DNA of 64,000 nucleotides, from contig NZ_JAERRH010000002.1 of assembly GCF_016741855.1 (NCBI RefSeq), positions 434,001 to 498,000 on the forward strand, read 5' to 3'. Below the pieces are notes generated by a model. The model worked only from the letters and a program-made list of their open reading frames with translations. It had not been told where the DNA came from and ran no database searches. Source of the stretch: Streptomyces musisoli (GTDB lineage Bacteria; Actinomycetota; Actinomycetes; Streptomycetales; Streptomycetaceae). Positions 36,147 through 45,262 of the stretch are shown here, piece after piece; the stretch's first letter is position 1, and each line of letters starts with the position of its first letter. The translations under genes were made by a program, and so were the position numbers.

Positions 36147-38381
36147 TTGGTACGCAACAGGCGCAGACGCCCGACCGGCGCACGACGCGCGACCCTCGCA
36201 GCGGTCGCCCTGATGCTGGGCGGAGCCGGGCTCGTCGCGGCGAACGTCTACGCCTCGGCCTCCGAGGGCTGGGGCGACGGATCCGGCACGGATTCCGCGG
36301 CACACGTGCTGTCCACCGGCATGCCGACCATCGACTGCCCCGACGTCGGCAGCCGGCTGACCGCCGTGCCGGACGCGGCGCGTTCGGATGTCGACCGCGA
36401 ACTCGCCCTGCTCGACCAGCAGACCGCGGAGTCGTACCGACAGCTCCAGCAGTGGAGCCGCGACGGTGGCCGGGACGGCGACTCCGCGGACGACACGATC
36501 ATGAACCCGCTGGAGGAGAAGCGGTCGGCGTCGCTCGGGCGGATCGGCGACGCCATCGACCGGGCGGGGGAGCGGCCGCAGGGCCTGGACGACCTGGCCC
36601 CCTGCACGTTGCGCCCCGGCGACAGCGCCCAGCCCACGGCCGCCCCCAGCGACGGCACCCAGCCGGGTGACGGCCAGGGCCAGGGGCAGAACGGCCAGGG
36701 CCAGGGCCAAGGGCAGGGCGGCGCGGGCCAGGGCGGCAACGGGCCCGTCGTCTCCGACTACGTCGACATCACCGGCGTACAGCCCGACGCGCAGGCGCCG
36801 CCCCCGCAGGCCGACGCCTCGCGCGGCACCTTCACCTCCGACTGCGGTGTCAACGCGAACGGCCTGTTCAACTCCGACAACGTCATCGTCGCCCCCGGTG
36901 TCTCCAACGGCGCCCACCACTTCCACGACTACGTCGGCAACCAGAGCAACACCGCCTTCGCCAGCGACGAGGACCTGGCGAACGCCGACACGAGCTGCGT
37001 GGACCAGGGCGACAAGTCGACGTACTACTGGCCGGTGCTCCGTCTCCAGAACGGCACGCAGGAACGCGACGCGGGAGCCCCGGGCGGCGGCACGGAAGGC
37101 AACGCGGGCCAGATCGTCACGCCCAAAGAGGTGACCCTGACCTTCGTCGGCAACCCGCGCGGCCAGGTCACCGCCATGCCGCGCCTGCTGCGCATCATCA
37201 CCGGCGACGCCAAGGCGTTCGTCAACGGTCCCGGCAACGCCAACGCGTCCTGGAGCTGCACCGGTTTCGAGGACCGGCAGCTGAAGGACAAGTACCCGCT
37301 GTGCCCGCAGGGCAGCGACGTCGTGCGCACCTTCCGGTTCCAGAGCTGCTGGGACGGCCGCAACATCGACAGCGCCAACCACCGCACCCATGTGGCCTTC
37401 GCCGCCCAGGACGGCTCCTGCCCGGCCGGTTTCCAGCCCATTCCGCAGCTGGTGCAGCGCATCGTCTACGACGTGCCCGCGCCGAGCGTCGCGGACGGGG
37501 GCCGTACCGTCCCGCTGTTCGCGGTCGACTCCTTCCCCGAGCAGCTGCACAAGCCCGTCACCGACCACGGCGACTTCATCAACGTCTTCGACGAGGACCT
37601 GATGCGCGAGATGGTCGACTGCATCAACTCCGGCCGCACGTGCGGGCCGGACGCCGCCGGCGGCGGTGGCAACGGTGACGGCAGTGGCGGCAACGGTGAC
37701 GGCAGTGGCGGCAACACCGGCACCGGTGACGGCAGTGGCGGCAACACCGGTGACGTGAGCGGCGGCAACACCGGCGATGCCGGTGGCAACGGGGGCGACG
37801 CCGGCACCAACGGTGGTGACGGCACCGGCAACGGCGATGACACCGGCACCGGCAACGGCGACAACGGCGGCACGGGTACCGGCAACGGCGACGACGCCGG
37901 CACTGGTACCAGTACCGGCACCGGTGACGGCAGTGGCACCGGAGACCACACCGGCTCCGGCACGGGCGCCACCGAGGAAACCGGTGAACCCGGTGGGAAC
38001 GTCACCTCCGCCCCGGCGCCGACGGCCTACCGCCCCGCCGAGGCGCCGAGGACCGACGCGACGACCTCCCAGGGCCGGACCACCAAGCACCACTCGGCCG
38101 ACAAGCGCGAGTCGTCCGACAGGCCGGTGCCGGTCAAGTCGGCCGGGACCGCACCCACGTCGGCTCCGTCCGCCCCGGCCGGATCGGCGTCCGCAGCGGC
38201 CGAGGGCGGCGCCGGAGACACCGGTGGTCCCGCCGCCCAGGCGGGGGCGGAGACCCAGGCGCAGGCGACCCAGGGCGGTCTGGCGGAGACCGGGGCCCAG
38301 CTGTGGCCCGCCGCCATCGGCACGCTGCTCGCCCTGTCGGGCCTGTTCATGCTGCTGCGGGCCAGGCGCATGCGCTACTGA
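36147..38381 (+). CDS. Secreted DUF1996 protein with LAETG cell-wall sorting signal
   Basis: 744 residues from TTG 36147, which follows AGGGGA at a suitable distance; no other start fits. It has a basic, hydrophobic signal peptide ([24 protein letters not shown]), a Gln/Gly linker (about 175-200), a DUF1996 domain (about 228-495; [30 protein letters not shown]), a long Gly/Asn/Thr/Asp repeat (about 505-610), and a C-terminal LAETG followed by a hydrophobic stretch and RARRMRY. LAXTG is the sorting signal for class E sortases in Streptomyces, so the protein is expected to be wall-anchored. A strong terminator follows at 38471. The activity of DUF1996 is unknown. Confidence 0.87.
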   Translation: MVRNRRRRPTGARRATLAAVALMLGGAGLVAANVYASASEGWGDGSGTDSAAHVLSTGMPTIDCPDVGSRLTAVPDAARSDVDRELALLDQQTAESYRQLQQWSRDGGRDGDSADDTIMNPLEEKRSASLGRIGDAIDRAGERPQGLDDLAPCTLRPGDSAQPTAAPSDGTQPGDGQGQGQNGQGQGQGQGGAGQGGNGPVVSDYVDITGVQPDAQAPPPQADASRGTFTSDCGVNANGLFNSDNVIVAPGVSNGAHHFHDYVGNQSNTAFASDEDLANADTSCVDQGDKSTYYWPVLRLQNGTQERDAGAPGGGTEGNAGQIVTPKEVTLTFVGNPRGQVTAMPRLLRIITGDAKAFVNGPGNANASWSCTGFEDRQLKDKYPLCPQGSDVVRTFRFQSCWDGRNIDSANHRTHVAFAAQDGSCPAGFQPIPQLVQRIVYDVPAPSVADGGRTVPLFAVDSFPEQLHKPVTDHGDFINVFDEDLMREMVDCINSGRTCGPDAAGGGGNGDGSGGNGDGSGGNTGTGDGSGGNTGDVSGGNTGDAGGNGGDAGTNGGDGTGNGDDTGTGNGDNGGTGTGNGDDAGTGTSTGTGDGSGTGDHTGSGTGATEETGEPGGNVTSAPAPTAYRPAEAPRTDATTSQGRTTKHHSADKRESSDRPVPVKSAGTAPTSAPSAPAGSASAAAEGGAGDTGGPAAQAGAETQAQATQGGLAETGAQLWPAAIGTLLALSGLFMLLRARRMRY

Positions 38382-38470
38382 CCGGCACACGTGACGGCGG
38401 CCCGGCGCCCGGCGCCGGGACCGCCCTGGACCGCCTTGGACCGTCCCCTGGGCCGTCCTGGACCGTACGA

Positions 38471-38507
38471 GTACGGCGGCCACCCACCCCAGGGGTGGCC
38501 GCCGTAC
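38471..38507 (+). terminator. Strong hairpin terminator after the DUF1996 gene
   Basis: Perfect 15-bp stem (38471-38485 with 38493-38507) and a 7-nt loop, 90 bp downstream of the stop at 38381. Confidence 0.85.
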
Positions 38508-38531
38508 CACGTTTCCGCACCCTCCACCTTG

Positions 38532-38545
38532 TGGGAGCGCTCCCA
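38532..38545. promoter_or_regulatory. Perfect CebR operator (TGGGAGCGCTCCCA)
   Basis: The 14-bp palindrome TGGGAGCGCTCCCA is identical to the operator of CebR, the LacI-family repressor of cello-oligosaccharide use in Streptomyces. It ends 19 bp upstream of the acetyltransferase ATG at 38565, where it would overlap the promoter or transcript start. Confidence 0.85.
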
Positions 38546-38564
38546 AGCGATCGAGGATAGGGGC

Positions 38565-39197
38565 ATGCCGTTTCTGGAACAGGCCCCCGTGATCCGGCCC
38601 TACCGTCCCGCCGACCGCGATGCCGTCGCCGACGTCTGCGTCCGCACCGCGCACGCCGGCGGCGACTCCCGGGCGATCTACCCCGACGAGCGCCTCATGC
38701 CGTCGATCTTCGCCGAGCCGTACAGCCACTTCGCCCCGGACCTCGCCTTCGTCCTGGACGACGGCACCGGCCGGGCCGTGGGATACATCCTCGGCACCGC
38801 GGACACCGAGCGCTTCGTCGAGGACTTCCGGCGGACCTGGATCCCCCGGCTGGCCGGCCGGTACCCGGAGCCCGCCGGACAACCGCGCACGCCTACCGAG
38901 GAGATGATCCGCCTCCTGCACCACCCGGAGCGGATGCTCGTACCCGAACTCGCCGGCTACCCCGCCCACCTGCACATCGACCTGCTGCCACGCTGGCAGG
39001 GGCGAGGGCACGGCCGCCGCTTGCTGCACACCTTCCTGGACGCCCTGAGCGGACTGGGCGTCCCGGCGGTCCACCTGGGCATGGTCACCGCCAACACCGC
39101 CGCCCGCGCGTTCTACGACCGGGTCGGCTTCCACGAGATCCCGGTCGCGGACGCCGGCCCGCTCACCTATCTGGGCCGGGCCACGAGCCGGGACTGA
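38565..39197 (+). CDS. GNAT acetyltransferase related to the O-GlcNAcase C-terminal domain
   Basis: 210-residue GNAT-fold protein. It shows IRPYRPADRDAVADVCVRTAHAGGD, FAPDLAFVLDDGTGRAVGYILGTADTERF, and the acetyl-CoA-binding region HLHIDLLPRWQGRGHGRRLL, followed by VPAVHLGMVTANTAARAFYDRVGFHEI. This arrangement, with a long insertion (about 85-125), matches bacterial homologues of the pseudo-acetyltransferase domain of human O-GlcNAcase. Substrate unknown. A perfect CebR operator lies in its promoter, linking expression to cello-oligosaccharide supply. It is a stand-alone gene; no glycoside hydrolase or sugar ABC transporter is next to it. Confidence 0.85.
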   Translation: MPFLEQAPVIRPYRPADRDAVADVCVRTAHAGGDSRAIYPDERLMPSIFAEPYSHFAPDLAFVLDDGTGRAVGYILGTADTERFVEDFRRTWIPRLAGRYPEPAGQPRTPTEEMIRLLHHPERMLVPELAGYPAHLHIDLLPRWQGRGHGRRLLHTFLDALSGLGVPAVHLGMVTANTAARAFYDRVGFHEIPVADAGPLTYLGRATSRD

Positions 39198-39218
39198 GCG
39201 GGGCGCGGGCGGCCGGCC

Positions 39219-39932
39219 TCAGGAGAGTGCGAGGGTCTGCTTGGCGAGGTCGTAGGCGGGCCGCATCTCCTCGTGCTCCTCGGTGTCCATGCCGCCGAGG
39301 TGCAGGACGACCGGGCCGTCGGGCGTGCTGACGGCGAAGGCGCTCTCCTTCTTCGTCTCCTCCAGGATCTTGCTCGTGTAGAGGTACTCCACCTCCACCG
39401 CGGCGAGGCCGCCACCGGTCTTGAAGGAGCGGTACCGCGGCTTGCTGACGTTGTCCTCCGCGGCCACGAACCCGCGCAGCACGCTGCCCGCGTCCGCGTC
39501 GCCGGGCTTGCCGGTCCACACGCGCAGGAAGCCGATGTTGCCGGCGGGCTTGGCGTCGACCTCGCAGGCCGTGGTGACCGGCCCCTGGCGGAGGAGCGCC
39601 TCGGCGAGCGCCCCGCTCAGGTCGCCGTCCTCGCCCTTCGAGGATTCGGACAGCTCCTTCCCGGCGTCGATCGACTTCGCCTTCCAGTGCCGCGCGATGT
39701 CGAACCTGACGGGCAGCTCACAGGCGGAACCGGCCGGTCCGATCGTGCCGCCGCGGGCCGCCGCCGTGCCCTTGGCCGCCGCACCGTCGGCCGTCGTGTC
39801 CTTGGCGCTCGCCGACACGTCCGCGGACTTCTTCCCGTCGTCGTCCGCCGATCCCGCGCACCCGGCGAGCACCGCCGCAAGTGCCGCCGCGACGAACATC
39901 CGGCCCCCGACCGTCCCCACCCTGACCTGCAC
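39219..39932 (-). CDS. Putative lipoprotein
   Basis: 237-residue secreted lipoprotein. The signal peptide ends in the lipobox LAGC (Cys at about residue 25) followed by a Ser/Asp/Lys-rich tether (about 26-65). The mature domain has FDIARHWKAKSIDAGKEL, then a two-layer alpha/beta region ending in VVLHLGGMDTEEHEEMRPAYDLAKQTLAL. This type is common in Streptomyces and of unknown function. The start is GTG 39932, after GAGGGAG. It converges on the acetyltransferase gene with a 21-bp gap. Confidence 0.82.
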   Translation of the reverse strand: MQVRVGTVGGRMFVAAALAAVLAGCAGSADDDGKKSADVSASAKDTTADGAAAKGTAAARGGTIGPAGSACELPVRFDIARHWKAKSIDAGKELSESSKGEDGDLSGALAEALLRQGPVTTACEVDAKPAGNIGFLRVWTGKPGDADAGSVLRGFVAAEDNVSKPRYRSFKTGGGLAAVEVEYLYTSKILEETKKESAFAVSTPDGPVVLHLGGMDTEEHEEMRPAYDLAKQTLALS

Positions 39933-40033
39933 TGCTGTCTCCCTCTCGGTTCAGAGCCGCAACTGTAACCGAGGGCACCTTCAGCGCCGGGCGCGATTTT
40001 CCGGCCGTACGTCCCGGGCCCACCGGCCCCGGC

Positions 40034-40675
40034 TCATTCCGTCTCGCGCCGTGCCAGCAGGAACAGGTGCGGCTCGGGCACGGCCTCGGGATGGGCCGGG
40101 GTGAACACCGCCTGCTCCTCGGACAGCACCGTCAGGCCCGCCTCGGTCACCAGGCGGGTGAACGCCTCCGCGGTGAAGCTGGTCACCCGGACCGGCTGCC
40201 CCATGAAGACCGCCTCGACCTCCTCCACGTCCAACGGAACGGTGGCCAGCGCGACCAGGCCGCCGGGCCGCACCGCCCGGGCCAGCCGCGCCACCACGGC
40301 CGTCTGTTCGGCGCGCGTCATCTGCAGCAGCGAGAAGTAGCCGCACACAGCGTCGAACGAAGCCTCCGCCAGCGGCGTCTCACGGATGTCGGCGAGCCGG
40401 AACTCGGCCCCGGGCACCTGCCGGGCGGCCAGGTCGACCATGACGGGGGAGACGTCGACGCCCAGTACCCGGTGGCCGGCCTCGGCGAGGGTCTGTGCGG
40501 TCGGCCGTCCCGTGCCGCTGCCCACGTCCAGCACCCGGCTGCCCGGCGCCAGCAGCTCCAGCAGCCGGCCGAGCGACGCCCGGTGCGGCGCGGAGCCGGC
40601 GAACGCCCGCTCGTAGGCCGGCCCGAGCGCGTCGAACACCACGGCGGCCGGTGCCCGGCGGTCCTCCTCGGCCAC
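40034..40675 (-). CDS. Class I SAM-dependent methyltransferase
   Basis: 213-residue methyltransferase with the SAM-binding motif I VLDVGSGTGRPTAQTLAEAG, acidic motif II VLGVDVSPVMVDLAA and FRLADIRETPLAEASFDAVCGYFSLLQM. The N-terminus AAVVFDALGPAYERAFAG resembles small-molecule methyltransferases. GTG 40675 follows GGAGGAG and is preferred over the longer frame to 40753. Substrate not predictable. Confidence 0.87.
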   Translation of the reverse strand: MAEEDRRAPAAVVFDALGPAYERAFAGSAPHRASLGRLLELLAPGSRVLDVGSGTGRPTAQTLAEAGHRVLGVDVSPVMVDLAARQVPGAEFRLADIRETPLAEASFDAVCGYFSLLQMTRAEQTAVVARLARAVRPGGLVALATVPLDVEEVEAVFMGQPVRVTSFTAEAFTRLVTEAGLTVLSEEQAVFTPAHPEAVPEPHLFLLARRETE

Positions 40676-40784
40676 GACAGCTCCTCCCGTCCTCCCCTGG
40701 GGCCCGCCCCTCGGCGGCCCCTCACGACACCCGCGGCAGCCCGCCGTTTGCAAGCGGCGGCGGACGCACGGCAGGGTGCCGCAT

Positions 40785-41243
40785 GTGCCTACCCTGCTGA
40801 TCGTCCATCACACGCCCTCGCCCAACTGCCAGGCGCTGTTCGAAGCCGTCGTGTCGGGCGCCACCACCCCGGAGATCGAGGGCGTCCGCGTCGTACGGCG
40901 GGCGGCCCTGTCCGCCACCGCCTCCGACGTGCTCGAAGCCGACGGGTACCTGCTCGGCACACCCGCCAACCTCGGCTACATGTCCGGCGCCCTCAAACAC
41001 TTCTTCGACCAGATCTACTACCCCTGCCTCGACGAGACCCGGGGCCGCCCCTTCGGCTTCTACGTCCACGGCGGCAACGACGTCACCGGCGCGGTCCGCG
41101 CCATCGAGACCGTCACCACCGGCCTCGACTGGCGCCGGACGGCCGAACCGGTGACCGTCACCGGTGAGCCCGGCAAGGCCGACACACAGGCGTGCTGGGA
41201 ACTGGGCGCCACCGTCGCGGCGGGCCTGATGCCCGACGCCTGA
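40785..41243 (+). CDS. Flavodoxin/NADPH-dependent FMN reductase-like protein
   Basis: 152-residue flavodoxin-fold protein: LLIVHHTPSPNCQALFEAVVSGA (FMN phosphate loop), ADGYLLGTPANLGYMSGALKHFFDQIYY (isoalloxazine loop) and a final helix. It probably binds FMN and works as a small oxidoreductase. GTG 40785 is preferred because AGGG precedes it; GTG 40776 is also in frame. It is divergent from the methyltransferase gene. Confidence 0.82.
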   Translation: MPTLLIVHHTPSPNCQALFEAVVSGATTPEIEGVRVVRRAALSATASDVLEADGYLLGTPANLGYMSGALKHFFDQIYYPCLDETRGRPFGFYVHGGNDVTGAVRAIETVTTGLDWRRTAEPVTVTGEPGKADTQACWELGATVAAGLMPDA

Positions 41244-41383
41244 GCGGCCCGCCCCCCGCGCGGCCCCCGGAGTGGCCGATCGCCTCGTCCGGCGGCCGGC
41301 CCGTTCCGCGTGGCGTCAGGTCCCGTCGCCGTGGTGTGGTCGGTGCCTGGGCGGCCTTCCGCGGGACGGCCGTACCCGTGTAA

Positions 41384-41440
41384 GGCCGTCCGCGACCTGG
41401 CCGCTCGCGTGTGGGGCCGTCCGCGACCTGGCCGCTCGCG
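41384..41440. repeat. 26-bp direct repeat, two copies
   Basis: GGCCGTCCGCGACCTGGCCG and six more bases occur identically at 41384-41409 and 41415-41440 in the 235-bp spacer. Confidence 0.85.
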
Positions 41441-41478
41441 CGGGGCCGGCGTCCGTGGTGCGGCTCGTCCGTGCGCGG

Positions 41479-42132
41479 TCAGTGGCAGCGGCGGGCCGCC
41501 GTGCTGTCGTGCCGGTGCCAGACGGCGTCGACGACGCGGCCGTCGGGCAGGGTGTGCCGGGCCGGGCCCCGGTCGGGGGCGAAGCCCGCGCGGGCCAGCG
41601 CCCGCCGGCTCGCGGTGTTCCCCGGCTCGGCCCCGGCCCGCACCGTGACCAGCCCGGCATGGGTATGGGCCAGCTCCACCCCCGCGCGGAACAGCTCCGC
41701 GCCCAGGCCCCGGCCCCGGCAGTCCGGCGCCAGCCAGCCGCCCATCTCGCCCGTCACATGGTGGAGTTCGAGACCGCCGGCGTAGCTGAGGTCGGACCGG
41801 CGCACGCAGACGAGGAAGAGCGGATCGTCCGGGCCGGGCGTGTACGGCTCGGCCAGCACACGGGGGATCCGGCGGCCGTCGTCGCCTGCGGGCCGCCAGG
41901 CCAGCAGGGCCCGGCGGGTGTCCGGGTCGGGCAGCACCTCGTCCGCCTGGGTTCCGAGCCAGCGCTGCGCCTCGGTGTCAGCGCTCGCCGCGAGCCCCGC
42001 CGCCACGTCCAGGCGGGTCCGCGGCGTGAACAGCAGCAGCCGCTCGGTGGCCAGCACGTGCCGGCCGGGACCGCACCGCCCCGGCCGGGGGAGCCCGGAC
42101 GCGGTCCGGCGGCGGATCAGCGACCAGACCAT
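41479..42132 (-). CDS. GNAT-family N-acetyltransferase (RimJ/RimL-like)
   Basis: 217-residue acetyltransferase. The first strand LATERLLLFTPRTRLDV is typical of RimJ/RimL-type GNATs. GGWLAPDCRGRGLGAELFRAGVELAHTHAGLVTVRAGAEPGNTASRRALARAGF supplies the acetyl-CoA loop (RGRGLG) and the Asn-containing motif B. ATG 42132 follows GAGGGG. Substrate unknown. Confidence 0.85.
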   Translation of the reverse strand: MVWSLIRRRTASGLPRPGRCGPGRHVLATERLLLFTPRTRLDVAAGLAASADTEAQRWLGTQADEVLPDPDTRRALLAWRPAGDDGRRIPRVLAEPYTPGPDDPLFLVCVRRSDLSYAGGLELHHVTGEMGGWLAPDCRGRGLGAELFRAGVELAHTHAGLVTVRAGAEPGNTASRRALARAGFAPDRGPARHTLPDGRVVDAVWHRHDSTAARRCH

Positions 42133-42311
42133 GGGGACCCCTCGGCGGTACGGCGCGCACGGCGGACACGGGGCCCGTGTCACCGGAACCGTCCGGCCGA
42201 CGGGTGCGGACGGCCCGCACCCGCGGTGAATCTAGCGGGTCGCGGGCCGGATGCCGTAAGGGGGGCGCGGCCTGTCGCCGGCCGGGGCGGACGGCCCCCT
42301 CGGGGCGCGGC

Positions 42312-42407
42312 TCAGCCGGCCTGCTCCTGCGAGCCGGGCTTGGGACGGGTGCGGGTCCAGGACGGGTCGGCGGCCGGAGCGGGGACGGGGTGCGTGGTGG
42401 GGTGCAT
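42312..42407 (-). CDS. Possible small peptide gene (31 aa)
   Basis: 31-residue Pro/Thr/Ala-rich peptide beginning MHPTTHPVPAPAADPSW, without Cys. It has high third-position GC and a Shine-Dalgarno-like GAAGGA 6 nt before the ATG. It is in frame with the 3' part of the frameshifted gene upstream, so it could instead be the tail of that gene. Function unknown. Confidence 0.35.
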   Translation of the reverse strand: MHPTTHPVPAPAADPSWTRTRPKPGSQEQAG

Positions 42408-42915
42408 GGCTGTCCTTCGGACGAGTGGGGGATGGTCCGGGGGCGGTGATGGGGGAGGGCACAGGGCCGGCCGGGGCCTCGCGCGCCGATGCGGACGAGG
42501 CCCCGCCCGTGCCGGTGTGGCCGCCGGCGGACGGTCAGCGGACGGTGGGGAAACCGCCTCTGCCGCCCGGAGCGGTGCCGGCGGCCGCGTGCCCGCGGGG
42601 ACGGGGACGGTCGGCGGAGCCGGGGAGTGGGGCCCCGGAGGCGAGCCGGCCGGGGCCGTGGGGCCCAGGGAGTCGACCAGGACGCTCGCCTCCGGGTGGT
42701 CCGGGGACCCGGTCCGGGGCCGGCAGCCGGTGCGGTGACCGCCCGCCGTCCGGTATTCGGCCGGGACGTGCCACGGCGTCCGCCGCCCGGTACCGCGGCG
42801 CCACCGCCACCAGGAGCAACTCCCCGCGCCGCCAAGCGAGATGCGCCGGTCTGTGCTCGTCGCCCGCCGGGGGGAGCGGTCGGTGGGGCGGTCGGGGGAG
42901 GGAGGACGGAGCCAT
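42408..42915 (-). pseudogene. Apparently frameshifted hypothetical gene
   Basis: From ATG 42915 (AAAGG upstream) a coding-like frame reads PAHLAWRRGELLLVAVAPRY and then loses codon bias near 42785. From there a different frame shows strong third-position GC bias: PWHVPAEYRTAGGHRTGCRP, then PEASVLVDSLGP. One base insertion or deletion in the GGGCGGCGG tract at about 42780-42790 would join them. It may be a true pseudogene or a sequencing error in a GC-rich run. The 3' limit is uncertain because the second frame stays open to 42312. No family recognised. Confidence 0.4.
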
Positions 42916-43225
42916 CGCCGTGCGCCTTTCGTCCGGCCTCGCGAGGGGGTTGCGGGTCTCCGGCCGGCCGCTCGGGCAGCAGACGTCCCACCGCCTGCCC
43001 GGAGACGGTGGTGGCGGCCGGTCTCCCCAAGTCGGCCACGCCGCCCGCTCCGTGGATCGGCTGGAGCAGTAGGTCCACTTTGGCACCAGCCAACCTGACA
43101 CCGCAACCAGCAAGTTGAAATTTTCAATTGGCCAAGTGCATGCTGCATCCGCCAGAACGTGATCGAATGGGCGGGGAAACCGATCGCGTGCGAGGGTGAT
43201 CCCGGGACCTGACGAGGGGGTGGGC
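42916..43225. other. Divergent spacer upstream of the XRE gene
   Basis: 310-bp spacer. The portion 43075-43180 is distinctly AT-rich for this genome and holds the palindrome at 43115-43127; it is the likely promoter of the XRE gene. No gene seen. Confidence 0.55.
43115..43127. promoter_or_regulatory. AT-rich palindrome upstream of the XRE regulator
   Basis: TTGAAATTTTCAA, a 13-bp palindrome with a single central base, about 100 bp upstream of the XRE start. A possible operator for that regulator. Confidence 0.4.
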
Positions 43226-44101
43226 GTGACCGCGGAGACCGACTGGGGCGGTGCCCCTTCCGTGCTGCGCATGATCCTCGGCAGACAGCTGGAGGAACTG
43301 CGCACCCAGGCCGGCCTCAGCTATGCCGAGGCGGGCACGGCCATCGGCGTCAGCCACTCCACGATCCGGCGCATGGAAGCCGCCAAGGTGGCGCGGCTGC
43401 GGCTCGCGGACGCCGAGAAACTCCTACAGGTCTACGGCGTCACCGACCAGGAGGAGATCGACACCTTCCTCCAGTCCGTGCGCGAGGCCAACAAGCGTGG
43501 CTGGTGGCACGCGTACCGCGACGTCATGCCCGACTGGTTCGCCGCCTATCTCAGTCTGGAACAGGCGGCCGTGCAGATCCGCGCGTACGAGAACCAGTTC
43601 GTGCACGGCCTGTTGCAGACCGAGGACTACGCCCGCGCCCTGCTCACCGCGGCCCACCCGCACGTGCCCGCGGAGGCCGCCGAACGCCGCGTCGCCCTGC
43701 GCATGCGCCGCCGGGAACTGCTGGCCAGGCAGGCGCCACCACGCCTGTGGGTGGTGATGGACGAGACGGTGCTGCGCCGGCCGGTCGGCGGCCCCGAGGT
43801 GATGCGCGCACAGATCGACCACCTCATCGAGGTCGGCCGGCTGCCCCACGTCACCGTGCAGCTCATGCCGTTCGCCAACGGGCCGCATCCCGCCCTGTGG
43901 GCCGGCGCCTACCACCTCTTCCGGTTCCGGGCCCGCGAACTGCCCGACATCGCCTACCTGAACGGTCTCGTCGGGGCGGTCTACCTCGACAAGGCCGACG
44001 AGGTCGTCGTCTACCGGGAGGCCCTGGACCGGCTGAGCGCCCAGGCCGCGTCCGGCAGGAAGACCGAGTCCCTGCTGGCCGCGCTGCGCAAGGAGTGGTG
44101 A
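43226..44101 (+). CDS. XRE-family regulator with DUF5753 (Scr1-type)
   Basis: 291 residues. The N-terminal HTH is LGRQLEELRTQAGLSYAEAGTAIGVSHSTIRRMEAAK; from about 95 to the end is the DUF5753 domain (WFAAYLSLEQAAVQIRAYENQFVHGLLQTEDYARALL, VTVQLMPFANGPHPALWAGAYHLFRF). Such proteins are numerous in Streptomyces, often paired with a small DUF397 protein, and some act in development. No DUF397 gene is present here. GTG 43226 follows GAGGGGG. It lies upstream of a co-directional DUF574 methyltransferase gene. Confidence 0.92.
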   Translation: MTAETDWGGAPSVLRMILGRQLEELRTQAGLSYAEAGTAIGVSHSTIRRMEAAKVARLRLADAEKLLQVYGVTDQEEIDTFLQSVREANKRGWWHAYRDVMPDWFAAYLSLEQAAVQIRAYENQFVHGLLQTEDYARALLTAAHPHVPAEAAERRVALRMRRRELLARQAPPRLWVVMDETVLRRPVGGPEVMRAQIDHLIEVGRLPHVTVQLMPFANGPHPALWAGAYHLFRFRARELPDIAYLNGLVGAVYLDKADEVVVYREALDRLSAQAASGRKTESLLAALRKEW

Positions 44102-44178
44102 CCCGTCGACCCGCACTCGCCGCCCGCACCCGCGCCCCGCTCCGCGCTCGCCGACGCGAGCCCCGACCCCCGACTCGA

Positions 44179-45009
44179 ATGGGAGACACGGCGTTGCCCG
44201 ACAACGGATGGCCGGCCGATCGCATCGACACCGAGAACGCCCACTCCGCCCGCATCTACGACTACATACTCGGCGGCAAGGACTACTACCCCGCCGACCG
44301 GGAGGCGGGCGACGCCATGGCCCGGGAGTGGCCCGCGCTCCCGGTCCACATGCGTGCCAACCGCGACTGGATGAACCGCGCCGTGCGCTGGCTCGCCCAG
44401 GAGGCGGGCATGCGCCAGTTCCTGGACATCGGCACCGGCATCCCGACCTCGCCCAACCTGCACGAGATCGCGCAGGCCGTGGCGCCGGAGTCGCGGGTCG
44501 TCTACGTCGACAACGACCCGATCGTGCTCACCCTGTCCCAGGGGCTGCTGGCCAGCGCCCCCGAGGGCCGGACGGCGTACCTGGAGGCCGACTTCCGTGA
44601 CCCGGCGGCCATCCTGGACGCCCCCGAGCTGCGCGAGACGCTGGACCTGAACAGGCCCGTCGCCCTCACCGTCATCGCGATCGTGCACTTCATGCTGGAC
44701 GCGGACGACGCGGTCGGCGTCGTGCGCCGGCTGCTGGAGCCGCTGCCCTCCGGCAGCTACCTCGCGATGTCCATCGGCACCGCAGAGTTCGCCCCCGACG
44801 AGGTGGGCCGGGTCGCCCGGGAGTACGCGGCCCGCAACATGCCGATGCGGCTGCGCACGCTGGACGAGGCCCAGCAGTTCTTCACGGGCCTGGAGCTGGT
44901 CGGGCCCGGCATCGTCCAGGTGCACAAGTGGCACCCCGACGGCAACGGCGAGCAGGGCATCCGGGACGAGGACATCGCCATGTACGGCGCGGTCGCCCGC
45001 AAGCCGTGA
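44179..45009 (+). CDS. DUF574-family SAM-dependent methyltransferase
   Basis: 276-residue methyltransferase of the actinobacterial DUF574 group. The N-terminal signature IDTENAHSARIYDYILGGKDYYPADREAGDAM and motif I FLDIGTGIPTSPNLHEIAQ with VVYVDNDPIVL are diagnostic. The family is abundant in Streptomyces and its substrates are unknown. The start is ATG 44179 or, with a better Shine-Dalgarno (GGGAG), TTG 44194. A strong hairpin terminator follows at 45017. Confidence 0.9.
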   Translation: MGDTALPDNGWPADRIDTENAHSARIYDYILGGKDYYPADREAGDAMAREWPALPVHMRANRDWMNRAVRWLAQEAGMRQFLDIGTGIPTSPNLHEIAQAVAPESRVVYVDNDPIVLTLSQGLLASAPEGRTAYLEADFRDPAAILDAPELRETLDLNRPVALTVIAIVHFMLDADDAVGVVRRLLEPLPSGSYLAMSIGTAEFAPDEVGRVAREYAARNMPMRLRTLDEAQQFFTGLELVGPGIVQVHKWHPDGNGEQGIRDEDIAMYGAVARKP

Positions 45010-45016
45010 CAGACCC

Positions 45017-45054
45017 GGGGCCGAGGTCCGAACCACCTCCCGGACCTCGGCCCC
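45017..45054 (+). terminator. Hairpin terminator after the DUF574 gene
   Basis: Perfect 14-bp stem (45017-45030 with 45041-45054) and a 10-nt loop, starting 8 bp after the stop codon. Confidence 0.85.
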
Positions 45055-45262
45055 GCCTCCGCCTCTGCCGGAACCGGAACGACCGGAAGGCAGCGGCAAC
45101 TTGTCCGGAACTCGGCACAACCTTTCGCGTGCCTCATGTGCCGCCGATTCCCCCGGAAAGAATGCGGAAGGAAGCGGAACCAGGCCGCGGGAAATGCGGT
45201 CTTACGGTCCGTCGGCGGCCGTGATCAGACCGGCCGCGAGGAGTCCGGGGGGAACGTGAGAC

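Noticed and set aside
35931..39134. A 1067-codon leftward frame across the DUF1996 and acetyltransferase genes
   Set aside because: It covers two well-supported rightward genes and their terminator; it is repeat-generated antisense.
42425..43072. A 215-codon rightward frame opposite the frameshifted gene
   Set aside because: Gly/Arg/Pro-rich, no ribosome binding site; the leftward frames show better codon bias.
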